Shown: positions 6,372-10,395 of the stretch, piece after piece
How positions within the stretch are numbered: position 1 is the stretch's first letter
Layout: each line of letters opens with the position of its first letter
NCBI GenBank assembly: GCA_900557635.1
Contig: USTB01000020.1
Span: forward strand, 1-10,395
Reading direction: 5' to 3'
DNA from: an uncultured Eubacteriales bacterium
GTDB lineage: Bacteria; Bacillota_A; Clostridia; Oscillospirales; CAG-272
Length of the DNA stretch: 10,395 bases
The notes under the pieces: generated by a model
The model's database searches: none
Seen by the model: only the letters and a program-made list of their open reading frames with translations
Told to the model about the DNA's origin: nothing
Program-made: the position numbers and the translations under genes

Positions 6372-6450
6372 CCCGTATCTCCCCGTGCGGCAACTTTCCC
6401 CTATTGTATCAGATTTTTCCCCATTTTGCAAGTGTTTTGGAAGATACGGG
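6372..6450. repeat. 9-bp inverted repeat flanking the GH36 promoter
   Basis: CCCGTATCT (6372-6380) and AGATACGGG (6442-6450) are exact reverse complements 61 bases apart. One lies in the leader, about 16 bases after the expected start; the other lies about eleven bases upstream of the -35 box. The arrangement is what two operator half-sites would look like, but a chance match cannot be excluded. Confidence 0.35.
6403..6431 (-). promoter_or_regulatory. Promoter of the GH36-transporter operon
   Basis: On the minus strand TTGCAA (6431-6426), a 17-base spacer and TACAAT (6408-6403) precede the GH36 gene. The start would be near 6396, leaving an untranslated leader of about 65 bases. A 9-base inverted repeat surrounds it. 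Confidence 0.75.
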
Positions 6451-6663
6451 GGATGCGACGGGGGCCGCCTTTTAGGAAAGGCGCCCCGGACCACCAGCGA
6501 AAACTTCGCTGTGTGAGGGAGGTTGCTTACGACAGGTCGGACGTATGCGGTCACGATGGCATTTGTTACTGCACTATACACAGTGGTCGCCCGCTCTCCA
6601 TCTATTGTACATACACAATCGGGATGTCGCCCCCTACGTTCCGCGCGGTCGTGCGGACGGCGC
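6451..6663. other. Gene-free, hairpin-rich interval
   Basis: No reading frame here has a good ribosome binding site or a recognisable product. The stretch holds consecutive inverted repeats. An 11-pair hairpin lies at 6461-6487, with one bulged C. AGCGAA/TTCGCT (6496-6510) forms a tight 6-pair hairpin. ACTG/CAGT lies at 6568-6584 and ATTGT/ACAAT at 6604-6619. GTCGCCC occurs as a direct repeat (6586-6592 and 6626-6632). It lies upstream of the GH36 promoter and downstream of the XRE gene's terminator, so it is outside both transcripts as predicted. It could be a degenerate dispersed repeat or miniature element of the kind common in gut Clostridia, or a structured RNA. I cannot tell which from one copy. 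Confidence 0.4.
6461..6487. repeat. Strong GC-rich hairpin
   Basis: GGGG (6461-6464) plus CGCCTTT (6466-6472) pair with AAAGGCG (6477-6483) plus CCCC (6484-6487) around a TAGG loop, leaving only C6465 bulged. No T run follows on either strand, so it is not a standard terminator. Confidence 0.6.
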
Positions 6664-6704
6664 AAAAATCCCCCGCGTGCACACAAAAGAGGTGCATGCG
6701 GGGG
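6664..6704 (-). terminator. Second terminator-like hairpin downstream of the XRE gene
   Basis: CCCCCGCGTGCAC (6670-6682) pairs with GTGCATGCGGGGG (6692-6704), 13 pairs including one G-U, across a nine-base loop. On the minus strand the stem is followed by ATTTTT (6669-6664). It lies about 40 bases beyond the first terminator, so the two may act in tandem. Confidence 0.6.
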
Positions 6705-6745
6705 CGGTTTGGAATTGTGCTCGACGGCGCGGGTTTTTCCGCATC

Positions 6746-6771
6746 AAAAAAGACCGCATTGCACTGCGGTC
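6746..6771 (-). terminator. Intrinsic terminator of the XRE gene
   Basis: On the minus strand GACCGCA (6771-6765) pairs with TGCGGTC (6758-6752) over a six-base loop and is followed by six T residues (6751-6746). The stem starts immediately after the stop codon at 6772-6774. Confidence 0.85.
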
Positions 6772-7074
6772 TCAGTTTTTGTGATTGTCGCGGTGGAATT
6801 CCGCGATGACACGATGCACGGTTTCGATTTGCGTTTCGCTCAGACCCGAAACATTCACGGTCTTGTCCTTTGCCACACCCAAAAGATAGTCTGTGGTCAC
6901 CCCGAAATAGTCCGCCAAGCGTATGAGCATGTCAAAGGTCGGAAATCCCATGCCGTTTTCATATTTACTGACAACTGCCTTCGACAATCTCACCGACGCT
7001 CCCAATTCGCTTTGGGTCAGGCTGTGGCTTTTCCGCAATTGCTTTAATACGGTTCCGAAATCGCAGATATTCAT
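6772..7074 (-). CDS. XRE-family helix-turn-helix transcriptional regulator
   Basis: A 100-residue DNA-binding protein. Residues 6-66 form a canonical Cro/C1-type HTH_3 domain: LKQLRKSHSLTQSELG (10-25), the turn and recognition helix in VRLSKAVVSKYENG (28-41), then FPTFDMLIRLADYFGVTTDYLLG (44-66). The short C-terminal tail (67-100) is helical-looking but has no recognisable ligand or protease domain, so the protein resembles small repressors of the phage-repressor type. AAAAGGA about ten bases upstream supports the ATG at 7074. It is transcribed alone, ending in a clear terminator, and is divergent from a zinc-ribbon gene. A perfect palindrome in the shared region is a plausible operator, making autoregulation and control of the neighbour likely; this is inference from arrangement. 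Confidence 0.93.
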   Translation of the reverse strand: MNICDFGTVLKQLRKSHSLTQSELGASVRLSKAVVSKYENGMGFPTFDMLIRLADYFGVTTDYLLGVAKDKTVNVSGLSETQIETVHRVIAEFHRDNHKN

Positions 7075-7099
7075 GGTATCACCGTCCTTTTCTGCTCTT

Positions 7100-7108
7100 A
7101 TTATAACA
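7100..7108 (-). promoter_or_regulatory. Extended -10 promoter of the XRE gene
   Basis: On the minus strand the bases read TGTTATAAT: a perfect TATAAT preceded by the TGn extension. The expected -35 position (about 7123-7128, TGATTT) is poor, as is common for extended -10 promoters. The start would be near 7093, about 19 bases before the ATG. Confidence 0.65.
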
Positions 7109-7149
7109 AAAACGGAGACTACAAATCATATATTTTTGTATACGAAACA

Positions 7150-7166
7150 TTGACTTTTGCAGTCAA
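7150..7166. promoter_or_regulatory. Perfect palindrome, candidate operator
   Basis: TTGACT (7150-7155), five bases, then AGTCAA (7161-7166) form an exact inverted repeat. The left arm is itself the -35 box of the zinc-ribbon promoter, so a dimer bound here would block RNA polymerase. The adjacent divergent XRE regulator is the obvious candidate ligand. A second, imperfect palindrome centred on GTATAC lies at 7135-7146. Confidence 0.55.
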
Positions 7167-7178
7167 ACGTGATATCCT
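7150..7178 (+). promoter_or_regulatory. Promoter of the zinc-ribbon gene
   Basis: TTGACT (7150-7155), a 17-base spacer and TATCCT (7173-7178) with a TGA just before it (extended -10 form). The start would be near 7185, leaving a leader of almost 90 bases. The -10 box is one arm of ATCCT/AGGAT (7174-7178, 7185-7189), and the ATATCCT string recurs at 7227-7233 in the leader. Confidence 0.65.
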
Positions 7179-7272
7179 TAACATAGGATGTCCGAAATCG
7201 CAGTGAATAAAAGCGGAACAGGCGGTATATCCTGAGATCGGAGATCAAAACAACGGATAAAGGAGAATTGCC

Positions 7273-7503
7273 ATGGCGTTGATCAGGTGCCCCGAATGCG
7301 GGGAAGACGTTTCCGGAGTTGCCAACATTGCAAGGAGCTGCCCTATATGCGGTACGCCCATTCATCTGCCCCCTCGGGTCGAACGGGAGAAGAACGGCAA
7401 CGTTCCCCCAAAATCAATACCTCGGGTTGTTACGGACGAAAAAGGTGAGGATACGGAGGCAAAGAAGGAAAACGATGCGTCGGATCTGTCGCCGCGGCAG
7501 TGA
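7273..7503 (+). CDS. Small zinc-ribbon protein of unknown function
   Basis: A 76-residue protein. Residues 4-30 are a zinc ribbon with two CxxC knuckles, C6-P-E-C9 and C23-P-I-C26, each followed by Gly (CPECGED, CPICGTPI), which should bind one zinc ion. The spacing between the knuckles is thirteen residues. The rest (31-76) is polar and charged, with Lys/Glu/Asp-rich runs and no membrane helix, so it is probably disordered. AAAGGAG seven bases before the ATG is a strong start signal, and a bidirectional terminator follows about 30 bases after the stop, so the short length appears complete. Similar MALI-C-PECG starts are common in small Firmicutes proteins of unknown role. It may be controlled by the divergent XRE regulator. 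I do not know its function. Confidence 0.85.
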   Translation: MALIRCPECGEDVSGVANIARSCPICGTPIHLPPRVEREKNGNVPPKSIPRVVTDEKGEDTEAKKENDASDLSPRQ

Positions 7504-7533
7504 TCCTCGGCGCATAACAACAGAAGAAAAAGA

Positions 7534-7580
7534 TACGGTATGCATGTCGGACGGAATCCGACGGTGCATACCGTACCTTT
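7534..7580. terminator. Bidirectional terminator between the zinc-ribbon and GH38 genes
   Basis: TACGGTATGCA (7534-7544) pairs exactly with TGCATACCGTA (7565-7575). Inside that, GTCGGA (7546-7551) pairs with TCCGAC (7557-7562). T-rich sequence follows on the plus strand, and an A-rich run (7525-7533) precedes it and gives T on the minus strand. It separates two convergent genes and should serve both. Confidence 0.85.
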
Positions 7581-7599
7581 ATTTATTGGCAGAAAGCAA

Positions 7600-10395
7600 T
7601 CAGCGAATGAACATCACGGAGCGGATCTGGAAGGGATGGAACGGCAGACGAACGACGCCGTTTTCCACGGGAAGCTCGGTGCGAATGTCCTCCAGAATGT
7701 TCACGTCAAAGACCTTTGTGTAGCCGTTCGGAACGGCGACGGTGCATGTGTCCTTACAGCCCTCGGTCTCGTAGTAACGGGCGACCACGGCATCGGAACG
7801 CAGTGCGGCGGGCTTGAGTGCCTCCAGCATGACGTGACAGCAGGACGGCACGAACGCGCCGTCGTTAAGCGTCTTTTCGCTCGCACTGCCCGCATGCGCC
7901 ACGGCGGGTACATTCAGCTCATAGGCGGGGCAGATGACGCTCTGCGTGTCAAATGCGCCGTGCGGCAGAACGGAATACGTGCACTCATGCACGCCCGCAT
8001 CGCCCGATTCGTCCGGACGGGTGCCGCCGCGGTGCAGGGTGAGGGCAAGCTCGGAGTTGAGTGCCGAAATGCCGTATTTGCAATCGTTGAGGATCGCCAC
8101 GCCGAATCGGCTCTCGGACAGATCGGACCATTTGTGGTTGCACACCTCGAATTTCGCCTTTTCCTCCTGCGTGTTGCGGGTGGTGGGGCGCTCCATATGA
8201 CCGAACTGGATCTCGTTGCGGACGGTGCGGGAGAGCACATCCACATCGAACACGGTCTTTAAGTACGTGTGCTTTTCATGCCAGTCGATGACGGTGTGGA
8301 AATCCACCTGTGCGGAGTCGGCGCGGAATATGATGTCCTGATCCAGACGGCTCCGCTGACCGATCCTGCGGGAGCACCGCAGGACGAAGAGCACGGGACC
8401 GCAGGAAACGACCTCCATGCCGAGCATATCGCGTTGCGGCTCACGGCACAGAAGGGTCTCCGCCTCCAGATCCCAGTTGTCCCAGCCGAGGGGCGCGTCC
8501 TGACCGCACACCAGGGTGTTCAGGGGCAGACCGCCCTCGCGGCGCACCTCGCGTCCGTGGGTCTTATCGATCAGGGATACGATCTCGCCGAATTCGTTGA
8601 ATTCCGCATGGAGATGGGGCGTTTCCAGAACGCCGTCCTTCCAGGTAAAGGGACAGTCATACGTCGGCACGGTGTTGCCGTAACGCAGGGTCACAGCTCC
8701 CAGCGCGGGGATCGTGACGCCGCCCACCGCCTGCACGGTCTTGCCCGTGACATCGGTATAGGTCTGGCAGGGGTGATCCGCGACGGACTTGCCGCAGCCG
8801 GCAAGCACAACGGGGTCGTGACGGTCAAAGGACAGGGTGTTGAACAGGGTCACGGCACTCTCGTCGCCGTCGGTCAATTCACCCGCGCGGTCATACGCGA
8901 TCTGACGCGCCTCGGCGATGACCTCCTTGTTCTGCTTGATTGCCAGATCCGCAACGCCCGTGACACAGGTGCCGGGCAGGATGTCGTGGAACTGGTTGGT
9001 CAGAAGCACCTTGTAGAGCGGGTCGGTGCGGTCGCCCTTGCCGTGACCGGTCACGGCGTTGAAGTAGTCCATATCCCGCAGGGCAAATTCTGCCTTGCGG
9101 TTGGTGCGCTTGATGTCGTGCATGGTGGTCAGGGTACCGCGGTGTCCCTCAAAGTACAGCTCGCCCGCAAATTCGGGGAGCTTTTCGCGCACCCGCTCGG
9201 CACGCGCCATGAATTCGCTTGCCGTGGAATATTCCACGCGGGGAAGTCCGGGAATCTCGGTGAGCCGACGCGCCCGCTCCAAAAGTGCGGGGGTCGGTCC
9301 GCCGCCGCCGTCGCCGTGACCGTAGGCAAAGAGCTTTTCCTCAAACACCTGCTTATTGGTGATGAAGCCCACCTGCTGTTCGATGGTCTTGATATCGGGA
9401 ACCAATTCCAGATTGTGCAGGTGCGTGATGATCTCGGTGCCGTCGATGCCCTCCCAGCGGAAGGTGGCATAGGGGAACTGATTCATGTCGTTCCACGAGA
9501 GCTTCGTGGTGAAGAAATACTGCACGTCGGATTCGGTCATGATCTGCGGGATGGCGCCGTTATAGCCGAAGGTATCGGGCAACCAGAAGGAATCCGAGGT
9601 GTAGTCCAGATACTGCCGCGTGAAGTGCTGACCGTACATGAACTGCCGCGCCATCAGCTCGCCCGAGGTGATGTTGCAGTCGCATTCCACCCACACGCCG
9701 CCGTTCGGCTCATATCTGCCCTCGCGCACAAAGTGACGGATCTCCTCGAAGATCTCGGGATAGTACACCCGCATCCATTCCAGATGGAGCGCGGAGGACT
9801 GGATGAATTTATACTCGGGATATTCCCGCATGAGCTTGACCGCGTTGGAATAGGTGCGTGCGCATTTGCGGATGGTCTCGCTCACCGGCCACAGCCAAGC
9901 CGTGTCCATGTGGGAGTGACCCAACAGTGCCACACAGCCGCGCGTGGTGTCGGATGCGGACTTTCGGAGCAGGGGACGCATGATCTCGCGACACTTGGCG
10001 ACCGACGCGTGAACCGCTTCGTCCGGATACTCCACGGGGAGCACGATGACGTTTTGATACAGCTCGGTCAGCACGGCGCGCGCACGGTGACGCAGGAAAT
10101 TGTCCTCTTGCAATTCGGATGCCATTTGCAATACGGCGTTCAGGTCGAACACGAATCCAAAGACGTCCTCCTCACATTCGCACAGTTCGATGCCGCTGAA
10201 GGTGCGGATAAATTCGTTGGGATCGGCTACGCCCTCGATGCCGTAATGGTCGAAGGAGGAACAGCCTGCACAGTAATGTCCCGCATAGCATTCCATGGCG
10301 ATGTCAAAGGTCTCGCCCGGGACGGCGCACTCGGTGAGAAGCTGAACCGAATGGAACAGCCCCATGTAATCCCCGCGCGTGTTGAAAATGCCGTC
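7600..10395 (-). CDS. GH38 alpha-mannosidase, partial (5' end off the right edge)
   Basis: This enzyme removes alpha-linked mannose (or mannosyl groups such as in mannosylglycerate) by a retaining, zinc-dependent mechanism. Numbering from the in-frame Met at 10365, motifs are LLGHSHMDTAWLWP (147-160; zinc ligands H152 and D154), WVECDCNITSGELMARQ (225-241), DSFWLPDTFGYNG (258-270; nucleophile and zinc ligand D264), AYGHGDGGGGP (347-357), and TNQFHDILPGT (456-466; zinc ligand H460). Downstream are the GH38 C-terminal beta domains. The frame stays open to the window edge, and the ten codons before that Met (DGIFNTRGDY) look coding. The Met has no convincing ribosome binding site. The true start is therefore outside, and roughly 80-110 N-terminal residues are probably missing. 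No signal peptide can be judged. It lies near the GH36 operon but is not co-transcribed with it. Confidence 0.93.
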   Translation of the reverse strand, partial: DGIFNTRGDYMGLFHSVQLLTECAVPGETFDIAMECYAGHYCAGCSSFDHYGIEGVADPNEFIRTFSGIELCECEEDVFGFVFDLNAVLQMASELQEDNFLRHRARAVLTELYQNVIVLPVEYPDEAVHASVAKCREIMRPLLRKSASDTTRGCVALLGHSHMDTAWLWPVSETIRKCARTYSNAVKLMREYPEYKFIQSSALHLEWMRVYYPEIFEEIRHFVREGRYEPNGGVWVECDCNITSGELMARQFMYGQHFTRQYLDYTSDSFWLPDTFGYNGAIPQIMTESDVQYFFTTKLSWNDMNQFPYATFRWEGIDGTEIITHLHNLELVPDIKTIEQQVGFITNKQVFEEKLFAYGHGDGGGGPTPALLERARRLTEIPGLPRVEYSTASEFMARAERVREKLPEFAGELYFEGHRGTLTTMHDIKRTNRKAEFALRDMDYFNAVTGHGKGDRTDPLYKVLLTNQFHDILPGTCVTGVADLAIKQNKEVIAEARQIAYDRAGELTDGDESAVTLFNTLSFDRHDPVVLAGCGKSVADHPCQTYTDVTGKTVQAVGGVTIPALGAVTLRYGNTVPTYDCPFTWKDGVLETPHLHAEFNEFGEIVSLIDKTHGREVRREGGLPLNTLVCGQDAPLGWDNWDLEAETLLCREPQRDMLGMEVVSCGPVLFVLRCSRRIGQRSRLDQDIIFRADSAQVDFHTVIDWHEKHTYLKTVFDVDVLSRTVRNEIQFGHMERPTTRNTQEEKAKFEVCNHKWSDLSESRFGVAILNDCKYGISALNSELALTLHRGGTRPDESGDAGVHECTYSVLPHGAFDTQSVICPAYELNVPAVAHAGSASEKTLNDGAFVPSCCHVMLEALKPAALRSDAVVARYYETEGCKDTCTVAVPNGYTKVFDVNILEDIRTELPVENGVVRLPFHPFQIRSVMFIR

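Noticed and set aside
6360..6686. 108-codon minus-strand frame in the gene-free interval
   Set aside because: Low-complexity, Arg-rich translation that runs across hairpins and the GH36 promoter, with no ribosome binding site.
6523..7047. 174-codon plus-strand frame opposite the XRE gene
   Set aside because: It crosses both XRE terminators and is antisense to a canonical HTH gene; no domain is visible.
7227..7246. Short repeats in the zinc-ribbon leader (ATATCCT, GAGATCG)
   Set aside because: Too short and few to be called a regulatory element or repeat array.
7319..7723. Possible frameshifted continuation of the zinc-ribbon protein
   Set aside because: It overlaps the zinc-ribbon gene in another frame, then runs through the bidirectional terminator and into the GH38 3' end. 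The zinc-ribbon gene already has a proper stop and terminator.
1..10395. CRISPR array, insertion sequence, tRNA/rRNA, prophage or defence system
   Set aside because: No regularly spaced direct repeats, transposase or integrase motifs, tRNA-like cloverleaf or known defence proteins were seen on either strand.

Overview
The window looks like chromosomal DNA of a fairly GC-rich low-GC-lineage Gram-positive, most likely a gut-type Clostridia (Oscillospirales/Ruminococcaceae-like) bacterium. The reasons are AGGAG-type ribosome binding sites, near-consensus sigma-A promoters with 17-bp spacers, a PyrR-type attenuator, a TepA-family protease, a PduL phosphotransacylase and glycoside hydrolases typical of gut anaerobes. 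The taxonomic call is an inference, not proven by any single gene.

Layout, left to right. (1) 1-1060: the 5' three-quarters of pyrC (dihydroorotase, minus strand, cut by the left edge). Its promoter and a complete PyrR-style leader (PyrR-binding hairpin, antiterminator and terminator) lie at 908-1060. (2) 1107-1766: an HD-domain phosphohydrolase (minus). (3) 1887-2462: a stand-alone PduL (minus), with a strong bidirectional-looking terminator behind it. (4) 2576-3376: a TepA/ClpP-like serine protease (plus), divergent from pduL. (5) 3408-6331: a two-gene minus-strand operon, a GH36-type alpha-galactosidase followed by a ten-helix DMT/EamA-type transporter, joined by a 4-base ATGA overlap and driven by a clear promoter at 6403-6431. 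(6) 6451-6745: about 300 bases with no gene but several strong hairpins. (7) 6772-7503: a small XRE-type repressor (minus) divergent from a 76-residue zinc-ribbon protein (plus), with a perfect palindrome on the -35 box between them. (8) 7600-10395: a GH38 alpha-mannosidase (minus) whose 5' end lies beyond the right edge.

How the genes fit together. pyrC is regulated by pyrimidine supply and is independent of its neighbours. The GH36 enzyme, the coupled transporter and the GH38 enzyme point to cytoplasmic use of alpha-linked galactose- and mannose-containing glycans. None of the three shows a signal peptide, although the true N-terminus of GH38 is not visible. PduL probably makes acetyl phosphate from acyl-CoA in fermentation, outside any microcompartment. 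The XRE/zinc-ribbon pair is a compact regulated unit of unknown purpose.

I found no tRNA, rRNA, CRISPR array, transposase or phage gene. I see no convincing new multi-gene system. The least-explained parts are the hairpin-rich 6451-6705 stretch, the XRE/zinc-ribbon module with its operator-like palindrome, and the GH36-transporter coupling.
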